This document shows positions 52,688-62,488 of a stretch of 64,000 nt of DNA, piece after piece. A program made the translations under genes and the position numbers. Below the pieces are notes generated by a model. The model searched no databases. It was not told the DNA's origin and saw only the letters and a list, made by a program, of their open reading frames with translations. The stretch's first letter is position 1, and every line of letters begins with the position of its first letter. Source of the DNA: Pigmentiphaga sp. H8 (lineage in GTDB: Bacteria; Pseudomonadota; Gammaproteobacteria; Burkholderiales; Burkholderiaceae_B); NCBI RefSeq assembly GCF_003854895.1, contig NZ_CP033966.1:2604001-2668000 (forward strand). Reading direction: 5' to 3'.

Positions 52688-52763
52688 TGGCTCCCCGAAC
52701 TGGGTTCGAACCAGTGACCTGCGGATTAACAGTCCGTCGCTCTACCGACTGAGCTATCGGGGA
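52688..52763 (-). tRNA. tRNA-Asn (GTT)
   Basis: A 76-base cloverleaf on the minus strand: acceptor arms TCCCCGA/TCGGGGA, D-arm, anticodon loop CTGTTAA with anticodon GTT, T-loop GGTTCGAACCC, discriminator G and encoded CCA. Identical to the copy at 57274-57349. Confidence 0.97.
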
Positions 52764-52836
52764 AAGGAGCCCGCAAATATAGCAGAAAAATGACGTTCGT
52801 CAAAGAAAGACGCAGGGCGCGCGGTAAACTCGCCGC

Positions 52837-53436
52837 ATGAGTTCCCTCTTCACCCTCGAGGCGCCTTGCAGCTACCGCGAGGAGGTCCGCAAGAGCCGGT
52901 TCGTCGCCCATGCGGCACCCGTGGCCAGCGCCGACGAGGCGCTGGCTTTCTTCGCCCGGTATGCCGACCCCACGGCCACCCACAACTGCTGGGCCTACCG
53001 CATCGGCGCCACCTACCGTTTCAACGACGACGGCGAGCCCGGCGGGACGGCCGGCCGTCCCATCCTGCAGGCCATAGACGGACAGTCGTGCGACCGCGTG
53101 GCGGTGCTGGTGGTGCGCTGGTTCGGCGGCACGCTGCTGGGCGCGGGCGGCCTCGTGCGGGCCTATGGCGGCTGCGCGGCCAATTGCCTGCGGCTGGGGC
53201 GGCGGGTGCCGCTGCTGGACCTGGCCGAGGCCGAGGTCGCCTGCACCTTCGCCGAGCTGCCGTTGTTCAAGGCGCGGATAAAGGAGCAGGGAGCCGAGGT
53301 GCTGGAGGAACGCTTCGACGAACAGGGGGCGACGCTGGCATTGAGCGTGCCGCGCCCCCGGCTGGAGGCGCTGCGCGCGATGCTGTCGGACCTGAGCCGG
53401 GGCCGCGCCGTCCTGGCCGTGCGGGACGAGCCCTAG
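52837..53436 (+). CDS. YigZ/IMPACT family protein
   Basis: A 199-residue member of the YigZ family (UPF0029), related to the eukaryotic IMPACT translation regulator. The conserved region contains THNCWAYRIG, DDGEPGGTAGRPIL (the family signature), VAVLVVRWFGGTLLGAGGL and VRAYGGCA. The C-terminal ~70 residues form a small ferredoxin-like domain (DUF1949 type). Molecular function is unsettled; nucleic-acid binding has been proposed for relatives. Confidence 0.92.
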   Translation: MSSLFTLEAPCSYREEVRKSRFVAHAAPVASADEALAFFARYADPTATHNCWAYRIGATYRFNDDGEPGGTAGRPILQAIDGQSCDRVAVLVVRWFGGTLLGAGGLVRAYGGCAANCLRLGRRVPLLDLAEAEVACTFAELPLFKARIKEQGAEVLEERFDEQGATLALSVPRPRLEALRAMLSDLSRGRAVLAVRDEP

Positions 53437-53442
53437 GCGGGG

Positions 53443-54261
53443 CTAGAGTCCCGCCAGGCGGCACGCGCGCTGGGTCAGGATGCCTTCGGGCGAGGCCAGG
53501 TCGTTCAGGATGGTGAAGTGGTTGCGGTCGGACAGCCGCAGCAGTTCGCCGGGCAGGCCGGCCCGCGCGGCGGCGAAGGTTTCCGACTGGCGCTGCAGTT
53601 CGGGCAGTTCGGCGGCGCCGCAGGCCAGGATGAGTTCGCGCTGGCTGGGAGGACGATGCAGGGGGCTGAGCCGCTGCACGTCGGGCGGGCACAGCCGCAG
53701 CTTGTCGTTCAGGTAGCTCAGGCGGATGGGTTCGAGATCGTAGATGCCGCTGATGGCCAGCCCGCCGCACACGCCGGGTTCGTCCAGCACCATGGCGGCC
53801 AGGTGGGCGCCGGCGGACCAGCCGCTGACGATCATCCGTTCGGGATCAGTGCCCCATTGTGGGGCCTGCCGCGCCAGCCATCCCAGCGCGGCGCGGATTT
53901 CGCCGACGATGCCGTCCAGGGATTGTTCCGGTGCCAGGGTATAGCCCACCAGCGCGACGTGCAGTCCGTGGGCCAGCGGGCCGGCCGTCAGGAAACTGAA
54001 GTTTTCCTTGGCGCGGGTCTGCCAGTAGCCGCCATGGATGAAGACCATGAGCGGGCCGGGCCGGGCCGCGGGGAAATAGTCGATGCGGTTGCGGGGCGCC
54101 GGACCGTAGCGCAGGTCCAGGTATTGGGGATGGGCGGCCCGCAGCTTGGCGCTGCGTTCATCGAATTCCGCCATCAGCACCGCGCTGTTGAGCACGGCGG
54201 CGGAGTTGTTGTAGGAAGCGTCCAGCGCTTCCCGGGTCATTCCGTTGTACAGCGCAGTCAT
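53443..54261 (-). CDS. Alpha/beta hydrolase, arylformamidase-like
   Basis: A 272-residue hydrolase of the kynurenine formamidase/carboxylesterase group. The oxyanion motif HGGYW (residues 76-80) is followed by the nucleophile S149 in SGWSAGAHL and a C-terminal His in DRNHFTIL near residue 249. The HGGYW and FSF pattern is typical of bacterial arylformamidase-like proteins, but no tryptophan-degradation genes are near, so the substrate is open. Start at 54261 (MTALYNGMTREALDASYNN) is the family-like opening. Confidence 0.88.
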   Translation of the reverse strand: MTALYNGMTREALDASYNNSAAVLNSAVLMAEFDERSAKLRAAHPQYLDLRYGPAPRNRIDYFPAARPGPLMVFIHGGYWQTRAKENFSFLTAGPLAHGLHVALVGYTLAPEQSLDGIVGEIRAALGWLARQAPQWGTDPERMIVSGWSAGAHLAAMVLDEPGVCGGLAISGIYDLEPIRLSYLNDKLRLCPPDVQRLSPLHRPPSQRELILACGAAELPELQRQSETFAAARAGLPGELLRLSDRNHFTILNDLASPEGILTQRACRLAGL

Positions 54262-54398
54262 GCGGCAGTTCCGGTCCGGGCGGGGGGCAGGGCGATCATG
54301 GGCACGGCTTGCAACCAATAGTGTCCGAAATAGAAGAATTCATCCTTTCTCGTCCGATTGCAAGACCCGTGCCGGCCTTCCCGGCACGGATCGCCGCA

Positions 54399-54881
54399 TC
54401 AATGGTGGTGGCCGCCGGCTCCATGGCCCGTGGCGCCGGCTCCGGCGCCCTCGACCTTGAAGTCCACCTTGACCTCGCCCGCTTTCTCGAACACCAGGGT
54501 GGCGGGGAAGCTCGTGCCTTCCTTGAGCGGCGCCTTCAGGCGCATGAACATGATGTGGTAGCCGCCGGGCTTGAGCTCGACGGTCTGGCCCGCGGGCAGG
54601 GCGATGCCGTCGAGCTGGCGCATGCGCATGATGTCGCCGTCCATCTGCATGGTGTGCAGCTCGGCGGTGGCCGAGACGTCGGCGCGGACGGCGATCAGCT
54701 TGTCGTCGGCGCCGGTGTTGGTCAGTTTCATGAAGCCGCCGCCGGCGGGCTGGCCCGTGACGGTGGCCCGGCTCCAGGGATGGCCGATCTGGATGGCGCC
54801 GGCCGTGTAGCCGTGGGCGAGGGCCTGGCCGGTGGCCAGCAGGGAAAACAGCAGTGACAGGGTAAGCGTGCGGATCCGCAT
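54399..54881 (-). CDS. Periplasmic copper chaperone PCu(A)C
   Basis: A 160-residue exported protein. Signal peptide MRIRTLTLSLLFSLLATGQA with cut after ALA; the mature part has the PCuAC motif: His and Met ligands in ELHTMQMDGDIMRMR and in GGYHIMFMRLK. Such proteins hand Cu(I) to cytochrome oxidase (Cox assembly). A His-rich tail (GHGAGGHHH) at the C-terminus may bind metal too. Paired with a DUF2946 gene 67 bp upstream, which is a usual partner in copper handling. Confidence 0.93.
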   Translation of the reverse strand: MRIRTLTLSLLFSLLATGQALAHGYTAGAIQIGHPWSRATVTGQPAGGGFMKLTNTGADDKLIAVRADVSATAELHTMQMDGDIMRMRQLDGIALPAGQTVELKPGGYHIMFMRLKAPLKEGTSFPATLVFEKAGEVKVDFKVEGAGAGATGHGAGGHHH

Positions 54882-54948
54882 GATGGTCTCGTCTTGAAGA
54901 TAGGGCCGGCAAGGCCTGCCGGCGTGGCGCGTCGAGGTGGGCATGGGC

Positions 54949-55308
54949 TCAGGCCGGCGGCGCGCGGGACGAGAAATGCAGGTGGGGCGGAACGGGCGGG
55001 GACGACATGGCCCGGATGGGCCGATAGGCGAGGCCGAGATCGCGCGCGGGCGCGATCTGCGCCTGGATGGCGGGCGGGGGCAGGGCGACATGGGCGCCGG
55101 CCGCGCACAGCGGGCATTGCATCGCGGCCAGCGCGTGCGGATCGCCGTCGCGCGGGTCCTGGGGGGCCGGGACGCTGCCCTGCGCGGTGCACAGCACGCC
55201 CAGCCACGGCGACGGACCCGCCGACGCGTGCGCCACGGGCAGGGCTGCGTGCCAGAGCACGCACAGCAGTGCCAGCCAGACGAAGCGTGGGGAAGCGTGA
55301 ACGGCCAT
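54949..55308 (-). CDS. DUF2946 family protein
   Basis: A 119-residue protein with an N-terminal hydrophobic segment (FVWLALLCVLWHAALPVAHA), then LCTAQG and a CPLC motif (MQCPLCAAGAHVALPPP), the pattern of DUF2946. These proteins often neighbour PCu(A)C chaperones, TonB copper receptors or cytochrome oxidase assembly genes and are thought to act in copper uptake; their role is not proven. It is followed by the PCu(A)C gene on the same strand. Confidence 0.82.
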   Translation of the reverse strand: MAVHASPRFVWLALLCVLWHAALPVAHASAGPSPWLGVLCTAQGSVPAPQDPRDGDPHALAAMQCPLCAAGAHVALPPPAIQAQIAPARDLGLAYRPIRAMSSPPVPPHLHFSSRAPPA

Positions 55309-55349
55309 GGGCGGGATGATACCCCAGTCCCGCCCATGGCCTGCCCGGG

Positions 55350-56321
55350 CTATTCGGGCTTGATGCCGGCCTTGCGCGCCACGTCGCCGAACAGCTTGAC
55401 CTCGCGTTCGATGCGGGCCTTCATCTGGGGCGGGGTCTCGCGCATCGGTTCGAAGCCGGCGGCGCGCAGCTTGCCGGCGTATTCGGTGTTGGCGACGACC
55501 TTGCCGACCGCCTCGGCCAGCCGCGCGCGGACGGCCGGTTCGACCCCCATGGGCAGCATGATGCCGAACCAGATGCTCATGACCACCTCGGGGTAGCGCT
55601 CGGCCGCGGCCGGCACTTCGGGCAGCGCGGGCAGGCGCCGGGGCTCCATGACGGTCAGCGGCAGCAGCCGGTTGCTGCGTATGTATTCGACCGACGGCGC
55701 ATAGGTGGCCGAGGCCAGGTTGATCTGTCCGCCGACGGCGTCGGCCACCACCGCGGCCGCACCCTTGTAGGGCACGTGCACCAGATCGATGCCCGCGGCG
55801 GACTTCAACAGCTCCACGGCGAAGTGCTGCGGCGTGCCGTTGCCCGAGCTGCCATAGGTCAGCTTGCCCGGATTGGCCTTGGCGTATTTGACGAGTTCGT
55901 CCAGGGTCTTGACCGGGGCCTGGGGATGGGCGAGCAGCAGCAGGGGCGTGCCGCCGATCAGGCCGAGGGGATCCAGGTCGCGCGCGATGTCGAACGGCAG
56001 GTCCTTCTGCATGGACGGCGCGATCGTGCGCGCGCTGTCGGCGAACAGGATGGTGTAGCCGTCGGCCGGGCCCTTGGCCACCATGTTCGAGCCGATCACG
56101 CCGCCCGCGCCGGGGCGGTTCTCGACCACGACCTGCTGGCCGAGTTCGGCCGACAGGTAAGGGGCGATGAGCCGCGCGACGATGTCGGTGCCGCCGCCGG
56201 GGCCGAAGGGCACGACGAAGCGGATGGGGCGGGAAGGGAACGTGTCGGCCCGGGCGGGCGCGACCGCCGCCGCGCAGGCCAGGCCGGCCAGCGCGGCCGA
56301 CAGCAAGGCGCGTCTCTGCAT
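55350..56321 (-). CDS. Bug/TctC-family substrate-binding protein
   Basis: A 323-residue periplasmic receptor. Signal peptide MQRRALLSAALAGLACAAAV with cut after ARA; mature start DTFPSRPIRFVVPFGPGGGTD. Further family blocks are VVVENRPGAGGVIGSNMVA and a VHVPYKGAAAVVADAVGGQ segment. No enzyme or regulator of the usual Bug type is adjacent; the neighbours are copper genes and a toxin-antitoxin pair, so no hint of its ligand. The 24-residue frame extension to 56393 has no signal character. Confidence 0.93.
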   Translation of the reverse strand: MQRRALLSAALAGLACAAAVAPARADTFPSRPIRFVVPFGPGGGTDIVARLIAPYLSAELGQQVVVENRPGAGGVIGSNMVAKGPADGYTILFADSARTIAPSMQKDLPFDIARDLDPLGLIGGTPLLLLAHPQAPVKTLDELVKYAKANPGKLTYGSSGNGTPQHFAVELLKSAAGIDLVHVPYKGAAAVVADAVGGQINLASATYAPSVEYIRSNRLLPLTVMEPRRLPALPEVPAAAERYPEVVMSIWFGIMLPMGVEPAVRARLAEAVGKVVANTEYAGKLRAAGFEPMRETPPQMKARIEREVKLFGDVARKAGIKPE

Positions 56322-56536
56322 GGTGTCTTCTCCGGTGGTGCGGGCGCGATGGATGCTCGCTGCCTCGTCATGGGAACGGCCGGAGCCCGGCATGCTGCGG
56401 AACGCAGGCGCCGGACCGGCCGTGCTGCGGCAAATTACCGGACGGTCTGGCGTTGATCAAGATTGAATGTTGAATGAAGTTTCAGGCGGGAACCGCCCGC
56501 GCCAGGGCGGTTCCCGGCGTGGTGGCAGCCGTGGCT

Positions 56537-56851
56537 TTAGATATCGAACCCACCTTGGTCGGCGATGGCTCCAAGGTCGCGCATGCCGTGCAAAACGCGC
56601 ACGATCACGACTGCGGTTTCGCTTGCCTGATAGTAGATGGCGTAGGCCCCGTGGAAGACCACACGCAGGTCCCGCCCGAGTTGTCGCCGTTCCGGATGTC
56701 CCAGAGGGTATGCCAGCAATCGCTCGCACGTTCCGTACAGCTTGTTCAGGAACCGGGTAGCGGTCGCCTCCGAAGCTCCCTCGGCAATGTACGACCAGAT
56801 TTCCGCCAGATCCTGTTCGGCGCTGTCGGTTACTTGGAGCGTGCGGCTAAT
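56537..56851 (-). CDS. ParE/RelE-family toxin without a canonical start codon
   Basis: Reading minus from 56851 gives ISRTLQVTDSAEQDLAEIWS, then YIAEGASEATATRFLNKLY and a C-terminal core (GHPERRQLGRDLRVVFHGAY, TAVVIVRVLHGMRD), the full ParE fold of 104 residues. No ATG, GTG or TTG exists between the upstream in-frame stop (56885) and codon 45. The natural start position holds ATT (56851-56849). The antitoxin gene overlaps by 22 bp, as in parDE operons. Either ATT is used, or the toxin start was lost. ParE toxins inhibit gyrase; that role is inferred from family. Confidence 0.75.
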   Translation of the reverse strand: MSRTLQVTDSAEQDLAEIWSYIAEGASEATATRFLNKLYGTCERLLAYPLGHPERRQLGRDLRVVFHGAYAIYYQASETAVVIVRVLHGMRDLGAIADQGGFDI

Positions 56852-57114
56852 AGCTGCTTCCCCCGGGCGATGATGCGGTCTGCGTCAAAGGTCTTGACTC
56901 GGCCTGCGGCTACGTCGGCCAAGCCCTGGTCGATATCCGTCTTGAGAGCGGATAGTTCGTTGAGCATCAGTTGGCGGCGTGTCTTCCATTCGCGCAAGGC
57001 CTCGCGTACGACCTCGCTGGTCGAGGCGTATTCACCGTCGTCCACGGCCTGCTTGATGGAGGCGGCCATTTCCGATGGCATGGTGACTGTCAGGCGTTCC
57101 AGCGTAGTGGGCAT
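56830..57114 (-). CDS. ParD/CopG-family antitoxin
   Basis: A 94-residue protein with an N-terminal ribbon-helix-helix pattern (LERLTVTMPSEMAASIKQAV, STSEVVREALREWKTRRQ) and a C-terminal tail that likely binds the toxin (DADRIIARGKQLLAARS). ParD-type antitoxins bind DNA at their own promoter and neutralise ParE. First gene of the pair. Start ATG at 57114. Confidence 0.9.
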   Translation of the reverse strand: MPTTLERLTVTMPSEMAASIKQAVDDGEYASTSEVVREALREWKTRRQLMLNELSALKTDIDQGLADVAAGRVKTFDADRIIARGKQLLAARSK

Positions 57115-57224
57115 GAGTCGCTCCCGATAACATCTTCATAAATCATACTTTTTCATACTGAAGCGCTCAAGTCCTCCGCCGCGAGAGGCTGGTCGGACAC
57201 GAGAAGGCCAAATGGCAAGGGAAA

Positions 57225-57265
57225 AGCAAAAAGCCCTTACGGCGAAACCGTAAGGGCTTTTTGCT
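57225..57265 (-). terminator. Rho-independent terminator after tRNA-Asn (second copy)
   Basis: A perfect 18-bp stem (arms AGCAAAAAGCCCTTACGG / CCGTAAGGGCTTTTTGCT) around a 5-base CGAAA loop, 8 bp downstream of the minus-strand tRNA gene. The outer A/T pairs give a T-run on either strand. Confidence 0.88.
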
Positions 57266-57273
57266 TGAATCTG

Positions 57274-57349
57274 TGGCTCCCCGAACTGGGTTCGAACCAG
57301 TGACCTGCGGATTAACAGTCCGTCGCTCTACCGACTGAGCTATCGGGGA
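57274..57349 (-). tRNA. tRNA-Asn (GTT), second copy
   Basis: 76 bases, identical to 52688-52763, with anticodon GTT and encoded CCA. The flanks differ after a few bases, although both copies have a strong hairpin terminator 8 bp downstream, so this is a duplicated gene rather than an assembly error. Confidence 0.97.
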
Positions 57350-57433
57350 ATCGAGCCCGAAACTATAGCATGCCCCAACGCTAGAGCGCAACCAGGGCAC
57401 CGGGGATCCGGCTCCGCCGGTCCGCCAGTGCCG

Positions 57434-57455
57434 TCCCCCCGAAGGGCGTAGGGGG
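57434..57455 (-). repeat. GC hairpin after tyrB, related to the palindromic repeat family
   Basis: CCCCCC and GGGGGG arms around a 10-base loop directly after the tyrB stop, preceded by a CCGGCTCCGCCGG element. No T-run follows, so it is not a standard terminator, but it may stabilise the 3' end. Confidence 0.45.
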
Positions 57456-57458
57456 GCT

Positions 57459-58661
57459 CTACTTCAGCACGGCGGCGATGCCGTCGGCCACGGCATCGAT
57501 GTTGCGGCTGTTGAGCGCGGCCACGCAGATGCGGCCGGTCGAGACGGCGTAGATGCCGTGCTCGTCACGCAGGCGGTCCACCTGCGCCGCGGTCAGGCCC
57601 GAGTACGAGAACATGCCGCGCTGCTGCATGACGAAGCCGAAGTCGCGGGCCACGCCGCGTTCCTTGAGCTTGGCGACCAGGGCGGCGCGCATGGCGCGGA
57701 TGCGCTCGCGCATTTCGCCCAGCTCGGCTTCCCATTCGGCGCGCAGCTCGGGCGAGGTCAGCACCTGGGCCACCACCGTGCCGCCGTGGGTGGGCGGGTT
57801 GGAATAGTTGGTGCGGATCACGCGCTTGAGCTGGCTCAGCACGCGGCCGCTTTCTTCCTTGTCGGCGGCGACCAGGGACAGGGCGCCCACGCGCTCGCCG
57901 TACAGCGAGAAGGACTTCGAGAAGGACGAGCTGATCAGGAAGGTCAGTTCGGCGTCGGCGAACTGGCGCACGGCCGTGGCATCGGCGTCGATGCCGTCGC
58001 CGAAGCCCTGGTAGGCGATGTCCAGGAAGGGGATGAGCTGGCGCGCCTTGACGACCTCGACCACCTTGGTCCACTGGTCGGCGGTCAGGTCCACGCCGGT
58101 GGGGTTGTGGCAGCAGGCATGCAGTACGACCACCGTGCCGGCGGGGTAGCTTTCCAGCGCCGCGATCATGCCGGCGAAGTTCACGCCATGCGTGGCCGCG
58201 TCGTAATAGGGGTAGTTCACGACCTCGAAGCCGGCGTATTCGAACAGCGCGCGGTGGTTTTCCCAGCTCGGGTCGCTGATGGCGACCTTGGCCTGGGGAA
58301 CCAGCCGCTTCAGGAAGTCGGCGCCGATCTTCAGCGCGCCGGTGCCGCCCAGGCTCTGGGCCGTCAGGACCCGGCCCGCGGCGATCAGCGGGGAATCGGC
58401 GCCCAGCAGCAGTTCCTGCACCGCGCGGTTATAGCCCGGCAGGCCTTCGATGGGCAGGTAGCCGCGCGCCGCGGCGGCGTCGATACGCGCCTGCTCGGCC
58501 TTGCGCACCGCTTTCAGGAGGGGAATCCGGCCTTCGTCGTTGTAGTACACGCCCACGCCGAGATTGACCTTGTTGCTGCGGGTATCGGCGTTGAATTGTT
58601 CGGTAAGGCCCAGGATGGGGTCGCGAGGGGCCAGTTCTACGGCGGCGAAGAGCGAAGTCAT
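57459..58661 (-). CDS. tyrB: Aromatic amino acid / aspartate aminotransferase
   Basis: A 400-residue class I PLP aminotransferase of the AspC/TyrB type. Blocks: DPILGLTEQFNADTRSNKVNLGVGVYYND-type opening, SLGGTGALKIGADFLKR, ISDPSWENHRALFEYAGF, HACCHNPTGVDL, and SSSFSKSFSLYGERVGAL with the PLP lysine. It transfers the amino group among Asp, Tyr, Phe and 2-oxoacids. AspC and TyrB are hard to separate by sequence; TyrB is favoured from the general form. Divergent from uvrB with 132 bp between. Confidence 0.9.
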   Translation of the reverse strand: MTSLFAAVELAPRDPILGLTEQFNADTRSNKVNLGVGVYYNDEGRIPLLKAVRKAEQARIDAAAARGYLPIEGLPGYNRAVQELLLGADSPLIAAGRVLTAQSLGGTGALKIGADFLKRLVPQAKVAISDPSWENHRALFEYAGFEVVNYPYYDAATHGVNFAGMIAALESYPAGTVVVLHACCHNPTGVDLTADQWTKVVEVVKARQLIPFLDIAYQGFGDGIDADATAVRQFADAELTFLISSSFSKSFSLYGERVGALSLVAADKEESGRVLSQLKRVIRTNYSNPPTHGGTVVAQVLTSPELRAEWEAELGEMRERIRAMRAALVAKLKERGVARDFGFVMQQRGMFSYSGLTAAQVDRLRDEHGIYAVSTGRICVAALNSRNIDAVADGIAAVLK

Positions 58662-58793
58662 GAAAAGCGTCCGTTAAGCGCGCGGGGTTGAAGGAAGAAA
58701 TGGTGCGGAGGATAATGGCAGGTTGCTTTCTGTAATGCGAATCGCATCGGGGTCCCGGAACTCTGGGACCCTTTCGCTGCCGAAGTTTTCCTG

Positions 58794-60971
<2,178 letters not shown>

Positions 60972-61220
60972 ACGGAGCCGCCGCCGCGGCGGCAAACTTG
61001 TGCATCGCGAGATAGTTGCGCACCGAAATGGTGCCTGAAGGCTGGCGGAAGGGGATGCACCCGTGGAACCGCTCTTGTGCGCAACGCATCCCGATAGTGA
61101 TCATTCTCTAAAGCTTTAAAGGTAACGTACTGATTCTAAAGAGGTTTTTAAAGCACCATATTTTCATGTGCTTATAAAAAAAGCTTGAACTATCCGGGGT
61201 TTTCCCGCACACTTCTGGAC
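60972..61220. other. AT-rich intergenic region before the phosphatase gene
   Basis: About 250 bp. The first half is GC-rich with a GCCGCCGCGGCGGC palindrome; 61100-61190 is strikingly AT-rich and holds a hairpin (AAGCAC / GTGCTT arms, 61150-61172) with an A-run. It probably carries the phosphatase promoter; no gene is seen. Confidence 0.4.
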
Positions 61221-61712
61221 ATGATGACCAAGGTACTGTTTGTGTGCATGGGCAACATCTGTCGCTCGCCGAGCGCAGAGGGCGTGTTTCGCCGCTTGGT
61301 GAAGGACGCCGGTCTTTCCGACGTTGTCCGTATAGAATCGGCCGGGACGCACGCCTTCCATATAGGCGAGCCGCCCGATGCCCGTATGCAGGCTGCCGCC
61401 CGCAAGCGTGGCTATGACATCAGCGAAATCCGCGCGCGCCAGATCCGCGTCGACGATTTCCGCGAATTCGACATGATCCTCGCGATGGACTGGGACAACC
61501 TGTCCTTGCTGCAACAGCAGGCTCCCAAGCAGTACCAGCACAAGCTGATGCTGCTGATGCGCTTCGCCAACGAATACGAGGAAGCCACCGTTCCCGATCC
61601 GTACTACGGGGGGCCGGAAGGGTTCGCCAAGGTGCTCGACTATATCGAGGACGCCTGCCAGGGCCTGCTGGAAGTCGTGCGCAAGCGCGCCACCCAGTAC
61701 CAGGCGGCCTGA
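61221..61712 (+). CDS. Low-molecular-weight protein-tyrosine phosphatase
   Basis: A 163-residue phosphatase. The P-loop C-x5-R is VCMGNICRSPSAEG near the N-terminus, and the general-acid Asp is in VPDPYYGG. These enzymes dephosphorylate tyrosine or arginine residues. The start could be ATG 61221 or 61224; both precede TKVLFVCMGN, and the TTG-initiated extension to 61185 lies in AT-rich promoter DNA. Not next to exopolysaccharide genes as Wzb-type enzymes are; it lies upstream of isc genes, an arrangement seen in related beta-proteobacteria. Confidence 0.93.
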   Translation: MMTKVLFVCMGNICRSPSAEGVFRRLVKDAGLSDVVRIESAGTHAFHIGEPPDARMQAAARKRGYDISEIRARQIRVDDFREFDMILAMDWDNLSLLQQQAPKQYQHKLMLLMRFANEYEEATVPDPYYGGPEGFAKVLDYIEDACQGLLEVVRKRATQYQAA

Positions 61713-61896
61713 TTCCGGCTGTCGTTTCATTCTGTTCCCCTTACAGGCCCGGATCGCGTCCGGGCCTTGTTTTGCCGGCGGCGGCCCCGTCGCCCGGTCC
61801 GGGTGGAGGTTCCCGCCCGAAAATTTCTGCGCCGCAGCATTCCTCCCCTCCGTAATTTCCCGAACTAATCCCTAGAAAAACATTCGGGAATTGGCT

Positions 61897-61920
61897 ATAC
61901 TTGAGCAAATCGTTAAGGAT
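61897..61920. promoter_or_regulatory. Candidate IscR type 1 site overlapping the isc promoter
   Basis: ATACTTGAGC-AAAT-CGTTAAGGAT resembles the type 1 IscR motif (ATASYYGACTRWWWYAGTCRRSTAT) at about two thirds of positions. It overlaps a -10-like TATACT at 61896-61901, 33 bp before iscR, which fits [2Fe-2S]-IscR autorepression. Confidence 0.45.
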
Positions 61921-61952
61921 TTGCTCCCGCCGGTTCACCTCAGGGGTTTCGA

Positions 61953-62456
61953 ATGCGACTCACCACGAAAGGACGCTTCGCCGTCACTGCCATGATCGAT
62001 CTGGCGCTGCGCCAGCACAGCGGGCCGGTCACCCTGTCCGCCATCAGCCAGCGCCAGAACATTTCGCTGTCCTATCTGGAGCAGCTGTTCGGCAAGCTGC
62101 GCCGGCACGAACTGGTCGACAGCATGCGTGGTCCGGGCGGCGGCTATTCGCTGGCCAAGCTGGCCCGGCACGTCACCGTGGCCGACATCATCTTCGCGGT
62201 CGACGAACCGCTGGACGCCACCGATTGCGGCGGCAAGCAGGACTGCTCGCGCGGCAACGACGGCAAGGCCGGCAAGTGCATGACGCACGAACTGTGGTCC
62301 ACGCTCAATCGCAAGATGGTCGAGTACCTCGATTCCGTGTCCCTGCAGGACCTGGTCGACCAGCAACGCATGCGCGAGTTGCAGGAAGCCAACGCCGCCA
62401 AGTCGGTGCTGATGGACCGCCGCTCGGGCGCTCCCGAATCCACCGCGACGGCCTGA
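61953..62456 (+). CDS. iscR: Iron-sulfur cluster regulator IscR
   Basis: A 167-residue Rrf2-family regulator. The winged HTH (MRLTTKGRFAVTAMIDLAL, ISQRQNISLSYLEQLFGKL, GPGGGYSLAK) is standard. The cluster ligands C-x5-C and C-x2-H are present (CGGKQDC, CMTHELW). Between the second and third Cys there are ten residues rather than the five of E. coli IscR. It senses Fe-S status and controls the isc operon. First gene of iscR-iscS-iscU. Confidence 0.95.
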   Translation: MRLTTKGRFAVTAMIDLALRQHSGPVTLSAISQRQNISLSYLEQLFGKLRRHELVDSMRGPGGGYSLAKLARHVTVADIIFAVDEPLDATDCGGKQDCSRGNDGKAGKCMTHELWSTLNRKMVEYLDSVSLQDLVDQQRMRELQEANAAKSVLMDRRSGAPESTATA

Positions 62457-62488
62457 GCGCCGGCGCAGCAACACGAGGGTTGGATGTC

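Larger units (their letters stand above)
57115..57458. other. Intergenic region holding tRNA-Asn, its terminator and a GC-rich repeat
   Basis: The 340 bp between the antitoxin and tyrB contain, in order, an AT-rich stretch that can hold the toxin-antitoxin promoter, the tRNA terminator (57225-57265), the tRNA gene (57274-57349) and a CCGGCTCCGCCGG / CCCCCC-GGGGGG repeat (about 57395-57456). No protein gene is seen; short frames are shadows. Confidence 0.6.

Noticed and set aside
61150..61172. Terminator for uvrB
   Set aside because: The hairpin is followed by an A-run, not a T-run, on the plus strand and lies about 180 bp after uvrB.
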